From an uncultured Anaerolineae bacterium (GTDB lineage Bacteria > Chloroflexota > Anaerolineae > Anaerolineales > UBA4823), in the NCBI GenBank assembly GCA_937129505.1, contig CAKZNJ010000280.1, positions 1-21,171 on the forward strand: a DNA stretch of 21,171 bases, in the 5' to 3' direction. This document shows, piece by piece, positions 1 to 8,074 of this stretch. Both the position numbers and the translations under genes were made by a program. How positions within the stretch are numbered: the first letter of the stretch is position 1; each line of letters opens with the position of its first letter. The notes under the pieces are model-generated. The model had not been told where the DNA came from, did not search any database, and saw only the letters and a program-made list of their open reading frames with translations.

Positions 1-1
1 C

Positions 2-130
2 ATTGGTTATCGGATCACCGCTCAAGCGAACGATCCAGCGTTAAACTATGGGATCTGCTTGAATCCACCCAAGAATCAATTGATTCAATTTACCCATCAG
101 GATAAAATCATTGTGCTCGCTGAAGATTGA
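2..130 (+). CDS. CASTOR/POLLUX-like ion channel protein, C-terminal fragment (5' end outside window)
   Basis: Frame 2 stays open from the window edge to a TGA at 128-130 and gives 42 residues. They include YGICLNPPK, then a short gap, then DKIIVLAED at the very C-terminus. A tail of the form YG-x-LNP-x-K followed by D-x-I-I-V-L-A-E-D is what I remember from bacterial homologues of the plant CASTOR/POLLUX channels. In those proteins it closes a second RCK/TrkA_N-like regulatory domain; the full protein would have a few N-terminal membrane helices, a potassium-channel-like pore and two cytosolic RCK-like domains. The stop lies 29 bases before the likely start of the next gene, so the two may be cotranscribed. 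Only the tail is visible, so the family call rests on this short motif. Confidence 0.55.
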   Translation: MGYRITAQANDPALNYGICLNPPKNQLIQFTHQDKIIVLAED

Positions 131-159
131 GATAAAAACTCCACTTTGAAGGAATGCCA

Positions 160-3100
160 ATGTCCTTGCCAACTCAGTCGAACAACCAAGATCTGACCTC
201 TTCCCACATAGTTGTATCTCCATCTCTTCGACTTCCCCGCTGGGAACTGATTCTATTCGCTTGTATTGTAGCCCTAACTATCTTCACGCGATTTTATATC
301 TTAGGCGTGCGGGTAATGAGCCATGATGAAACATCGCATGTATATTTTTCATGGCTTCTCTCCCAAGGGAAAGGATACCGACACGACCCCATCACCCACG
401 GGCCACTTCAATTTCACCTAATTGCCCTATGCTATTTTCTATTTGGGGATAACGATTTTACCGCTCGCATACCCGCCGCAACACTGAGTGTCCTTACCGT
501 TGTGTTTTTGTGGTATTACCGAAATATCCTGGGAAGATATGGATACCTTGTGGGGGCTTTTTTGGTATTAATATCCCCCTTTATCCTCTACTACGGCCGC
601 TATGCCCGCAATGAAGCCTTGATTGGTTTGTTTGCAGTTGTTTTATGGTGGGGAATTCTCAATTACCTGAATACGCGGGAGGTGCGTTATCTAATTTGGG
701 TAACGGTGGCTTCCGTATTACACTTCATCTCGAAAGAAACCGCATTCATCTATACTGCTCAAGCGCTAATATTTCTCGCCCTCTATCTACTTCATTCGAT
801 TTCAAAAAAGAGCTGGAAGCTTGAAACCTATCGTACTTTTTTCCTCAGCATCCTGATCGCTTCTCTGCTAATGCTCACTCTTGCCCTAGGAATAGCAATC
901 TTAGACAGAAACCCCCAAAACAATCTTCAACAACCAGGTATTGAGCAACAACCCTCAAACCAACCACTCTCTGCGGCTTCAATTGCTCTAATTGGTTTAG
1001 CGGTTGTTGGCGTTCTTGCTTCGGTCGCGATCTTAATTCGCGGTTACTCTTGGTCAGCTCTGCTGCAAGAACCATCTTTTGATTTAGCCATTCTATTAGG
1101 GACGCAAGTACTACCAATGCTCGCACCCTTCCCCGTAAAGTTCCTTGGTCGCGACCCGATTGACTACAGCTCCACCCAAAACATATTCTTCGTAGCAATC
1201 TTTGTTGGTCTGACGAGCATCGCTGCAATTCTAATCGGTCTAGCCTGGCGACCAAAAGTTTGGCTGTTAAATTTCTCGATCTTTTATTCAATATTTATCC
1301 TGTTCTATTCGACCATTTTCACCAACGGTTTTGGGATCTTCACTGGCTTAGTGGGATCACTTGGCTACTGGCTCGAGCAACACGGTGTCAACCGTGGAAG
1401 TCAGCCTTGGTATTATTACGGTCTTGTTCAAATTCCGATTTACGAATATCTACCTCTTATTGGCGTCGGTTTTGCAGTCATCTATTATGTATGGAAACAA
1501 CGCAAGATTTCGTCACCAATCCGAGGTACTTCTGATCCAGAAAAAAGTAACATCCGCCAACCTTTCTCTTCCCTCGATCGCTTAACTTTTACCTTTTTCC
1601 TTTATTGGTCTATAACAAGTTTTGTTGCCTTTAGCATTGCAGGGGAGAAAATGCCGTGGTTGACTTTTCATATAGCTCTCCCGATGATCCTTCTTACGGC
1701 GTGGGGGCTAGGCAAAGTGCTCGAGTCAATTCGTTGGAAATATGTAATCCGTCATAGGGGTTGGTTACTAAGTATTGTATTTGTCATTTTTATAATCTCG
1801 TTTTTCATGACCATCTATTTAGCTCTTGGGGCAAATCCTCCTTTTCATGGGAAGGAGTTAGTTCATCTTGAAGCGACAACTTCTTTCTTGAGCGCCCTTT
1901 TATTTACGATACTTTCTGGCGCTTATTTATATTGGTCTTTCCGAAATTGGCAGTTTACCGAAGCAGTAAAAGTTTGTTTGCTCACGGTCTTCATTTTGCT
2001 CTCAATTCTCACCATCCATACCAGTGTACTAGCCACTTATATCAATTATGACAACGCCACTGAATATCTTGTCTATGCGCACTCCGCCAGAGGACCTAAA
2101 GACATCCTCGAACAAATTGAAGAGATTTCGCGCCGCACTACGGGTGGCTTAGCAATCCACGTCGCCTATGATGACGAAACTACTTATCCGTATTGGTGGT
2201 ATCTGCGCCACTATCCTAATCAACAATATTATGGCGACGCCCCTACTCGCGAGTTGCGCAACGCTGCAATCATCTTAGTTGGGGAAAAGAACTATGGAAA
2301 AATCGAAGCTGTAGTTGGACAGGCTTATCACCGCTTTGATTACATCCGTTTGTGGTGGCCTAATCAAGATTACTTTGACCTTACCCCACATAGAATCCGC
2401 GACGCGCTGAATGATCCAGCCATGCGCCAAGCTATCTTTGAAGTGTGGTTAAATCGAGATTTCACTCGATACGGTCAATTGACAGGCAAAGATATGAGCT
2501 TGACCAATTGGTATCCCTCCAGTAGAATGCGCCTTTACATTCGCAAAGACATTGTTGCTTCCCTGTGGAACTATGGCAGCCTTCCAGCAGAAGCTAATAT
2601 CCCCGCCGATCCTTACGAAGGGAAACAAGCCAAAATTCAAGCGGACATAATCCTGGGAGGGTCAGGTTCTGAACCGGGTCTGTTCCAGCGCCCACGAGAC
2701 CTTGCGCTTTCTCCAGACGGAACGCTTTTCATTGTAGACACAGACAACCATCGCATTCAACACATCGACGCAAATGGTAATGTCATTAAAGTTTGGGGCA
2801 GTTTTGGCGATGGCACCATGGGAGAAGCACCTGGGGGTACCTTTAATCAGCCATGGGGCATTGCGGTCGACCAGCAGGGGTTTGTGTATGTTGCCGACAC
2901 ATGGAATCACCGCATTCAGAAATTCAACTCCGAGGGAGAGTTTATCACTCAATGGGGATACTTTGGACAAGCAGAAACCCCTACAGCCTTTTGGGGACCG
3001 CGCGATATTGTTATTGACCCACAAAATCGCCTCTTCATCTCAGACACGGGAAACAAACGGATTGTCGTCTTTGATACCGACGGCAATTTCTTGGCATCTT

Positions 3101-3519
3101 TCGGACAAGCCGGGTTGCTTCCAGGTGAATTTGACGAACCAGTCGGTTTGGCATTCGGACCAGATGGCCGTCTTTATGTGGCTGACACGTGGAACCAACG
3201 CATACAGGTTTTCACCATCGATGAACAGCTAAATTTTGTTTACCAGATAAGCTGGGAAATCTTCGGTTGGTACGGGCAATCACTGGATAACAAACCCTAT
3301 TTAGCTGTTGATGGAAACAATTTTGTTTATGCAACTGATCCCGAAGGATTTCGAATCCTTCAATTCAATGCCAACGGTGATTTCATCCAATATTGGGGTG
3401 AGGTCGCTGCAGATGCGACTGGTTTTTCATTGCCAGCCTCAATTGCTATTGATCCTTTAGGTGGACTTTGGGTAACCGATGCCGGCAAGGGCCAAATCAT
3501 GCATTTTTCAATCCCATGA
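160..3519 (+). CDS. Agl23-like (TIGR03663-type) GT-C membrane glycosyltransferase fused to a C-terminal NHL beta-propeller
   Basis: A large integral membrane protein of about 1,119 residues. Residues 25 to about 640 hold some 15 or more hydrophobic segments. The first extracytoplasmic loop carries SHDETSH, an acidic pair placed like the catalytic Asp/Glu of GT-C lipid-sugar glycosyltransferases (PMT/ArnT superfamily). The N-terminal part resembles the TIGR03663/Agl23 family, proposed to act in lipid-linked sugar transfer or flipping. Residues about 630-825 look extracytoplasmic. From about 830 to the end there are six NHL-like repeats (for example RPRDLALSPDG then LFIVDTDNHRIQ, and WGIAVDQQG then VYVADTWNHRIQ), enough for a six-bladed propeller. 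The substrate cannot be read from the sequence. ATG 160 is preferred over ATG 154 because AAGGA (149-153) lies 6 bases before 160 but directly abuts 154. sucC follows 57 bases after the stop. Confidence 0.8.
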   Translation: MSLPTQSNNQDLTSSHIVVSPSLRLPRWELILFACIVALTIFTRFYILGVRVMSHDETSHVYFSWLLSQGKGYRHDPITHGPLQFHLIALCYFLFGDNDFTARIPAATLSVLTVVFLWYYRNILGRYGYLVGAFLVLISPFILYYGRYARNEALIGLFAVVLWWGILNYLNTREVRYLIWVTVASVLHFISKETAFIYTAQALIFLALYLLHSISKKSWKLETYRTFFLSILIASLLMLTLALGIAILDRNPQNNLQQPGIEQQPSNQPLSAASIALIGLAVVGVLASVAILIRGYSWSALLQEPSFDLAILLGTQVLPMLAPFPVKFLGRDPIDYSSTQNIFFVAIFVGLTSIAAILIGLAWRPKVWLLNFSIFYSIFILFYSTIFTNGFGIFTGLVGSLGYWLEQHGVNRGSQPWYYYGLVQIPIYEYLPLIGVGFAVIYYVWKQRKISSPIRGTSDPEKSNIRQPFSSLDRLTFTFFLYWSITSFVAFSIAGEKMPWLTFHIALPMILLTAWGLGKVLESIRWKYVIRHRGWLLSIVFVIFIISFFMTIYLALGANPPFHGKELVHLEATTSFLSALLFTILSGAYLYWSFRNWQFTEAVKVCLLTVFILLSILTIHTSVLATYINYDNATEYLVYAHSARGPKDILEQIEEISRRTTGGLAIHVAYDDETTYPYWWYLRHYPNQQYYGDAPTRELRNAAIILVGEKNYGKIEAVVGQAYHRFDYIRLWWPNQDYFDLTPHRIRDALNDPAMRQAIFEVWLNRDFTRYGQLTGKDMSLTNWYPSSRMRLYIRKDIVASLWNYGSLPAEANIPADPYEGKQAKIQADIILGGSGSEPGLFQRPRDLALSPDGTLFIVDTDNHRIQHIDANGNVIKVWGSFGDGTMGEAPGGTFNQPWGIAVDQQGFVYVADTWNHRIQKFNSEGEFITQWGYFGQAETPTAFWGPRDIVIDPQNRLFISDTGNKRIVVFDTDGNFLASFGQAGLLPGEFDEPVGLAFGPDGRLYVADTWNQRIQVFTIDEQLNFVYQISWEIFGWYGQSLDNKPYLAVDGNNFVYATDPEGFRILQFNANGDFIQYWGEVAADATGFSLPASIAIDPLGGLWVTDAGKGQIMHFSIP

Positions 3520-3522
3520 AGC

Positions 3523-3528
3523 TATAAT
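3523..3528 (+). promoter_or_regulatory. Possible promoter -10 element ahead of sucCD
   Basis: A perfect TATAAT lies 4 bases after the stop codon of the glycosyltransferase gene and about 50 bases before the sucC start. No convincing -35 box is seen; the best 17-base-spaced candidate is TGCATT at 3500-3505. It could give sucCD its own transcription start near 3535, separate from any read-through. Confidence 0.4.
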
Positions 3529-3576
3529 ATAACTACAATGGAGCTTACAAAGAAAGATCCAAATGGAGAAATACTG

Positions 3577-4719
3577 ATGAAGCTACATGAATATCAATCA
3601 AAGCAAATCTTTTCTCGTTACGGGATTCCAATCCCCAAAGGGCGAGTCGCTTCAACAGCTCTAGAAGCAAAACAGATTGCTGAAGAACTGGGTGGCAAAG
3701 TGGTAATAAAATCTCAAGTTTTAGTAGGAGGGCGAGGAAAAGCTGGAGGAATACGGCTCGCCAAAAGCCCAACCGAAGCAGAAGAAGTTGCCACCCAAAT
3801 TCTATCGATGGAGATTAAAGACTTGCCCGTGCGCAAGGTCTTGGTTGACGAAGCAGCTAATATTAGCAGCGAGATCTATTTAGGAATTACCAATGATCGC
3901 GCTGCTCGAAAGCCCGTTATCATGGCATCCTCGGCTGGAGGAGTAGACATAGAAGAAGTGGCTCAAGTTTCACCCGAAAAAATTATCAAAGTCCATATTG
4001 ACCCTCTGCTCGGTTTACGAGACTACCAAGCCCGCGATGTTGCGGCTGGCATTGATTTACCCCGCGAGCATTGGAAAACTTTCATCGCCATCACCCACGG
4101 GTTGTGGAAGGTTTATACCGAGTGCGACGCTACCTTAGCGGAAATTAACCCTTTAGTCATCACAGCGGAAGGACAATTGATCGCCTTGGATGGCAAGATG
4201 ATTATCGATGACAATGCGCTTTTCCGTCATCCTGAGTTTTCCGAAATGCGGGACCTTGACGCAGAGGCACCTTCTGAGATCGAAGCCCGAAAATATGAGC
4301 TCTCCTTTATTAAGTTAGATGGAGATATCGGCTGTATGGTCAACGGTGCCGGGCTAGCGATGACAACTATGGATATCATCAAGCTTTTTGGCGGGAACCC
4401 AGCGAATTTCCTTGATATCGGAGGGGGAGCGAATGCGGATAAAGTGGCTGCGGCCTTCCGGATTATCCTCAGCGATCCAAATGTCAAAGCTGTCTTACTA
4501 AACGTATTTGGCGGAATTACGCGCTGTGATGAAGTGGCTCATGGCATCTTGACAGCTATGCAGGAGGTTAAGCCAAAAGTGCCAATAGTTGCCCGATTGG
4601 TGGGAACGAATGCAGAGGAAGGTCGCGATATTCTTACCAACGCTGAAATGATTACAGCTGAGACATTGGTTGATGCCGCCCAAAAAGCTGTTGTCGCAGC
4701 GAAAGGAGACCTCCGATGA
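3577..4719 (+). CDS. sucC: Succinate--CoA ligase (ADP-forming) subunit beta
   Basis: The nucleotide- and succinate-binding subunit of succinyl-CoA synthetase, which makes ATP (or GTP) from succinyl-CoA in the TCA cycle, in the cytosol. The protein begins MKLHEYQSKQIF, the family's standard N-terminus. An ATP-grasp region follows, with VVIKSQVLVGGRGKAGGI near residues 40-60 and AEINPLV near 200. The C-terminal ligase domain shows MVNGAGLAM, NFLDIGGGA and VFGGITRCDEVA. Its length of 380 residues is normal for SucC (about 385-390). The in-frame ATG at 3538 would add 13 residues without family resemblance; ATG 3577 is preceded by GGAGA at a 7-base spacing. The stop overlaps the sucD start as ATGA, so the subunits are translationally coupled. 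Nucleotide preference cannot be judged by eye. Confidence 0.95.
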   Translation: MKLHEYQSKQIFSRYGIPIPKGRVASTALEAKQIAEELGGKVVIKSQVLVGGRGKAGGIRLAKSPTEAEEVATQILSMEIKDLPVRKVLVDEAANISSEIYLGITNDRAARKPVIMASSAGGVDIEEVAQVSPEKIIKVHIDPLLGLRDYQARDVAAGIDLPREHWKTFIAITHGLWKVYTECDATLAEINPLVITAEGQLIALDGKMIIDDNALFRHPEFSEMRDLDAEAPSEIEARKYELSFIKLDGDIGCMVNGAGLAMTTMDIIKLFGGNPANFLDIGGGANADKVAAAFRIILSDPNVKAVLLNVFGGITRCDEVAHGILTAMQEVKPKVPIVARLVGTNAEEGRDILTNAEMITAETLVDAAQKAVVAAKGDLR

Positions 4720-5591
4720 GCATCCTGATTGACAAAAACACCCGTCTGCTTGTCCAAGGAATCACTGGAAATGAAGGGATCTTTCACACTCGCCAGATGG
4801 TATCTTACGGCACCAATGTTGTGGCTGGTGTAACGCCTGGCAAGGGCGGTGAGTGGGTTCTTGATGGAAAAATTCCTGTGTTTGACTCAGTCCGCATAGC
4901 TGTTGAAGCAACTGGCGCAAATACGAGCGTGATTTTTGTGCCAGCCCGTTTCGCTGCCGATGCCATCTTTGAAGCGGCAGATGCTGGGATTTCCCTAATC
5001 GTTTGCATCACAGAAGGCATCCCCGTTCAAGATATGATGTGCGTAAGAAATTATCTTGATCAAAAGAAGTGCCGCTTAGTAGGCCCAAATTGCCCAGGGT
5101 TGCTCTCCCCAGGTCAATCCAAAGTTGGGATTATTCCCGGCGATATATCCATACCGGGTAATGTAGGTGTAGTCTCCCGTTCTGGAACACTGACTTACGA
5201 AGTCCTTTACGCTCTAAAATTACATCACATAGGGGTAAGTACCTGCATCGGCATCGGCGGAGATCCCATTAACGGAACAAGCTTCATCGACGTTCTGGCG
5301 ATGTTCGAAGATGATCCTCACACCGAACAAGTTGTCATCATCGGCGAAATCGGCGGCACCGATGAAGAGAAAGCCGCTGAATTTATCTCAAGTCGCATGA
5401 CGAAACCGGTCGTTGGCTTTATCGCTGGCCAAACAGCTCCTCCAGGAAAACGTATGGGGCATGCGGGCGCGATTATCGAAGGTGGTTCTGGTCTAGCTAA
5501 GGACAAGATTCGTGCCCTCCAAGAAGCGGGTGTCAAGGTTGCCCAACATCCCGAAGAGATACCCCACTTACTGACCGAAACTTCAGCCTGA
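4716..5591 (+). CDS. sucD: Succinate--CoA ligase (ADP-forming) subunit alpha
   Basis: The CoA-binding, phosphohistidine-carrying subunit of succinyl-CoA synthetase; it pairs with SucC. The N-terminal CoA-binding Rossmann part begins MSILIDKNTRLLVQGITGNEG. VGPNCPG lies near residue 124, and the active-site motif GHAGAII places the phosphorylated histidine at residue 249 (E. coli SucD uses His246). The length of 291 residues fits the family. The start overlaps the sucC stop by 4 bases, with GGAG in the sucC tail as ribosome-binding site. An 11-bp hairpin follows the stop. With mdh and gltA in the same window, this gives a cluster of TCA-cycle genes, although sucCD and mdh-gltA sit in separate, opposed transcription units. 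Confidence 0.96.
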   Translation: MSILIDKNTRLLVQGITGNEGIFHTRQMVSYGTNVVAGVTPGKGGEWVLDGKIPVFDSVRIAVEATGANTSVIFVPARFAADAIFEAADAGISLIVCITEGIPVQDMMCVRNYLDQKKCRLVGPNCPGLLSPGQSKVGIIPGDISIPGNVGVVSRSGTLTYEVLYALKLHHIGVSTCIGIGGDPINGTSFIDVLAMFEDDPHTEQVVIIGEIGGTDEEKAAEFISSRMTKPVVGFIAGQTAPPGKRMGHAGAIIEGGSGLAKDKIRALQEAGVKVAQHPEEIPHLLTETSA

Positions 5592-5601
5592 AAACGAAAA
5601 T

Positions 5602-5634
5602 GGGCTGTCCAGAATCAAGAATACTGGACAGCCC
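5602..5634 (-). terminator. Hairpin terminator between convergent sucD and acpP
   Basis: GGGCTGTCCAG at 5602-5612 pairs perfectly with CTGGACAGCCC at 5624-5634 across an 11-base loop. On the - strand the stem is followed by a T-rich run (ATTTTCGTTTT), the form of a rho-independent terminator for acpP. On the + strand the downstream sequence TCAGTTCATTCTT is only weakly T-rich, so action on sucD is possible but less clear. Confidence 0.75.
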
Positions 5635-5657
5635 TCAGTTCATTCTTCAGGCAGAAC

Positions 5658-5900
5658 TCAATGGGTTTCCATGTGCTCTTCGATGTACTTAACTGCTTCT
5701 CCCACCGTAGTAATCTTTTGGGCATCTTCATCGGAAATTTGCCCCCCAAATTTATCCTCAAATTCCATAATGAGCTCGACTAAATCCAGTGAATCTGCTT
5801 CTAAGTCCTCGCGAAAACGAGCCTCCGGAGTAACTTTTGATTCATCAACTCCGAGCAACTCCACGATTATGGCTTTTACTTTTTCATATGTATCAGACAT
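5658..5900 (-). CDS. acpP: Acyl carrier protein
   Basis: A small acidic cytosolic carrier of growing fatty-acyl chains as thioesters on a 4'-phosphopantetheine arm. The sequence has EADSLDLVELIMEFED, whose Ser in the DSL motif is the site modified by holo-ACP synthase, and ends in a typical EAVKYIEEH helix. From ATG 5900 it is 80 residues, the normal size. The same frame is open further upstream (to 5957), but that extension runs through the promoter and adds no conserved sequence, whereas ATG 5900 has GGAGGA 9 bases before it. It stands alone: no fab gene flanks it. It is divergent from fni and convergent with sucD. Confidence 0.95.
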   Translation of the reverse strand: MSDTYEKVKAIIVELLGVDESKVTPEARFREDLEADSLDLVELIMEFEDKFGGQISDEDAQKITTVGEAVKYIEEHMETH

Positions 5901-5929
5901 GGATACTTCCTCCAATAGAAATTTTGGGT

Positions 5930-5957
5930 ATTGTATACCCTGCTTTAAATCTGTCAA
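5930..5957 (-). promoter_or_regulatory. Sigma-70-type promoter for acpP
   Basis: Read on the - strand, TTGACA (5957-5952) and TACAAT (5935-5930) are separated by 16 bases; TATACA overlaps the -10 by two bases. A start near 5923 would give a leader of about 22 bases containing the GGAGGA site. The -35 box is consensus and the -10 has one mismatch, as expected for a highly expressed gene. Confidence 0.7.
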
Positions 5958-5968
5958 GTTTTCTAAAA

Positions 5969-5997
5969 AGAATCACTCCTAAGGACGGGGTTATTCT
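5969..5997. other. Imperfect hairpin in the acpP-fni intergenic region
   Basis: AGAATCACTCC (5969-5979) and GGGGTTATTCT (5987-5997) pair at 10 of 11 positions counting one G-U pair, around a 7-base loop. It lies just upstream of the acpP promoter and inside the likely fni leader. On the - strand it is followed by TTTTTAG, so it could stop leftward transcription before the acpP promoter. An operator or chance structure is equally possible. Confidence 0.3.
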
Positions 5998-6018
5998 CTC
6001 TATCAGGAACACCGCCTT

Positions 6019-7047
6019 ATGAAGAAAGTTACGCCCATCAGTCAACGAAAATCGGATCATATTCGCATAAATTTGAGGGAGGATGTTCAATCTGCTGTAA
6101 CCACCGGTTTAGAAAAATACCGGTTTGAACACCAAGCTCTACCTGAGTGTAACTTAGAAGATGTAAATACCCAAACCACCTTCCTGAACAAACGCCTTTC
6201 AGCTCCTATCCTGATTTCATCTATGACTGGCGGCAGTCAAGAAGCGGCTCAGATCAACCTTACCCTCGCAGAAGCAGCAGAGCAAACACAAATAGCCATG
6301 GGGCTTGGTTCTCAACGGGCAGCTATCGAACATCCAGAACTTGAAGACACCTTTAAAGTGCGCCATGTAGCGCCAAATATCCTTCTGTTTGCCAATCTAG
6401 GAGCGATTCAACTGAATTATCGCTACGGCTTGGATGAGTGCAAAAAAGCTGTCGATATGATCGAAGCAGATGCCCTCGTCCTCCATCTTAACCCCCTTCA
6501 AGAGGCACTTCAACCCGAAGGAGATACCCGCTTCGAAAATTTGATCGAAAAAATCGCAATGGTTTGCCACTCACTTTCCGTTCCAGTTATTGTAAAAGAG
6601 GTCGGCTGGGGTATCTCCAAACGCGTTGCCAAACTGTTGATTGAAGCCGGTGTCTCCGCTATTGACGTCGCTGGCGCTGGTGGAACCTCATGGTCTCAAG
6701 TCGAGATGTATCGAGCAAAATCCGAAAGTGCTGCTCGCATCGCTTCTCACTTTATTGACTGGGGAATCCCAACGGTGGAATGTATTAAAAATATCCGCTC
6801 TGTTCATCCTTCTATCCCTCTCATCGCTTCAGGGGGAATCCGAAATGGTATTGAGATCGCAAAATGTATCGCATTAGGAGCTGACTTAGGAGCCTTGGCT
6901 TCCCCTTTTCTCAAAGCTGCCGCTCGGTCCTTAAATGACACCATTGAAACGATTAACGAATTAAAGAGAGAAATACAAATCACGATGTTCGCTGCTGGCG
7001 TAAAATCTATCCTCGAATTGCAAACTACCGCTCTCAAGGAAATCTAA
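6019..7047 (+). CDS. fni: Type 2 isopentenyl-diphosphate delta-isomerase (FMN-dependent)
   Basis: Interconverts isopentenyl and dimethylallyl diphosphate, using reduced FMN and Mg2+ in a TIM barrel. This supplies the primer for prenyl chain synthesis. The family marks are RKSDHIR near residue 10, SSMTGGS near 68, GLGSQR near 95, HLNPLQE near 155, KEVGWGIS near 195 and DVAGAGGTSW near 215. A phosphate-binding ASGGIRNG and LGALASPFLKAA lie toward the end. The length of 342 residues is usual for type 2 enzymes, which are unrelated to the Nudix type 1 isomerase. The ATG at 6019 is preceded by AGGA at a 10-base spacing. The next gene, a prenyl diphosphate synthase, starts 2 bases after the stop, so the two form an operon and catalyse successive steps. 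Confidence 0.93.
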   Translation: MKKVTPISQRKSDHIRINLREDVQSAVTTGLEKYRFEHQALPECNLEDVNTQTTFLNKRLSAPILISSMTGGSQEAAQINLTLAEAAEQTQIAMGLGSQRAAIEHPELEDTFKVRHVAPNILLFANLGAIQLNYRYGLDECKKAVDMIEADALVLHLNPLQEALQPEGDTRFENLIEKIAMVCHSLSVPVIVKEVGWGISKRVAKLLIEAGVSAIDVAGAGGTSWSQVEMYRAKSESAARIASHFIDWGIPTVECIKNIRSVHPSIPLIASGGIRNGIEIAKCIALGADLGALASPFLKAAARSLNDTIETINELKREIQITMFAAGVKSILELQTTALKEI

Positions 7048-7049
7048 TC

Positions 7050-8066
7050 ATGGATGATGCTGAGAATTTAATCCAAACGATACGAAAAGCTCTCGAAGAA
7101 GAACTTCACAGCCAACTGGCGAATCTAGCCTACCCTCCTTATGAAACGTACCACGAAATGCTGGCATATCACATGGGTTGGGTAGGCGAAGGAGCAGGTG
7201 AAAAAGCGACTGGAAAACGCATCCGCCCAATCATCTTACTTCTCTGCACTGCCGCAAGCTGCGAAGAATGGAAGAAATCTCTGCCCGCTGCTGCAGCAGT
7301 CGAATTTGTACATAACTTTTCGCTTATTCACGATGACATCGAAGATAATAGCCACTATCGCCGAGGTCGTCTTACGGTTTGGGCTAAATGGGGGCTGGCA
7401 CAAGGGGTTAATGCTGGTGATGCGCTATTTACGATCAGCCATCTAGCAATGTTGAGTTTATCTCATTCGTTCCCTGCGGAGATGGTGCTTCAGGCGACCA
7501 ATCTACTCCTTCAAACATGCCTCCAATTGACACAAGGACAATTTTTGGACATCTCCTTCGAGAGTCGTCCGGAAATCTCGTTGGATGAATATTTGACGAT
7601 GATCGAGGGGAAAACCGCAGCCCTATTCGCTGCCTGCGCTCAGTTGGGGTCTCTGCTAGCCAACGATCAAGCAAGCCGTCAAAAGCATTATATGGAATTC
7701 GGCAAAGCCTTAGGTCTAGCTTTTCAAGTTGTAGACGATCTATTGGGAATATGGGGCGACGAAGCTTTGATCGGAAAATCTACCTCTTCGGATTTAGTTA
7801 GCGGAAAGAAAACCTATCCTGTTATTTTAGGACTTCAGTCAGATAGAGCTTTCGCCAAACGGTGGCGCCAGGGGAGTATTAAACCTGAGGAAGTATTATC
7901 CCTTGCCAGACAACTAGAAGAAGAGGGGATTCGGGCAGCAACAGAAGCAGAAGCCCATCGTCTAACTCAACGCGCCCTTTCGGAACTATCCGCCGCACAA
8001 CCCGCCGGATTAGCTGCTCAAGCTTTGATCGCCCTTACCCACAAAATGAGCCAGAGAATACAATAA
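7050..8066 (+). CDS. Short-chain polyprenyl diphosphate synthase (probably geranylgeranyl or farnesyl diphosphate synthase)
   Basis: A trans-prenyltransferase that condenses isopentenyl diphosphate with allylic diphosphates; all-alpha fold, Mg2+-dependent. GKRIRP (55-60) binds diphosphate. The first aspartate-rich motif is DDIED (95-99) and is followed by the usual RRG. The second is DDLLG (229-233), with GD and GK after it and SDLVSGKKTYPV further on. Phe90 sits five residues before the first motif, which has no two-residue insertion. In the accepted classification this is the archaeal-type (type I) GGPP synthase arrangement, suggesting a C15-C20 product rather than a long quinone side chain. 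The second motif ends in Gly instead of the common Asp, as in some actinobacterial-like homologues. It starts 2 bases after fni, with AAGGA in the fni tail, and converges with hemW 8 bases beyond its stop. Confidence 0.88.
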   Translation: MDDAENLIQTIRKALEEELHSQLANLAYPPYETYHEMLAYHMGWVGEGAGEKATGKRIRPIILLLCTAASCEEWKKSLPAAAAVEFVHNFSLIHDDIEDNSHYRRGRLTVWAKWGLAQGVNAGDALFTISHLAMLSLSHSFPAEMVLQATNLLLQTCLQLTQGQFLDISFESRPEISLDEYLTMIEGKTAALFAACAQLGSLLANDQASRQKHYMEFGKALGLAFQVVDDLLGIWGDEALIGKSTSSDLVSGKKTYPVILGLQSDRAFAKRWRQGSIKPEEVLSLARQLEEEGIRAATEAEAHRLTQRALSELSAAQPAGLAAQALIALTHKMSQRIQ

Positions 8067-8074
8067 AGGAATGG

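Noticed and set aside
875..1291. 138-residue open frame on the - strand inside the glycosyltransferase gene
   Set aside because: It lies wholly opposite a well-supported membrane-protein gene, shows no recognisable motif, and its leucine/arginine-rich composition is that of an antisense frame.
2774..3232. 152-residue + strand open frame inside the NHL region
   Set aside because: It is an out-of-frame shadow of the propeller repeats, whose in-frame translation shows six clear NHL-like units.
5901..5957. N-terminal extension of acyl carrier protein (19 extra residues)
   Set aside because: The stretch contains the acpP promoter and Shine-Dalgarno site; carrier proteins start with the MSDTYEKV-type helix at ATG 5900.
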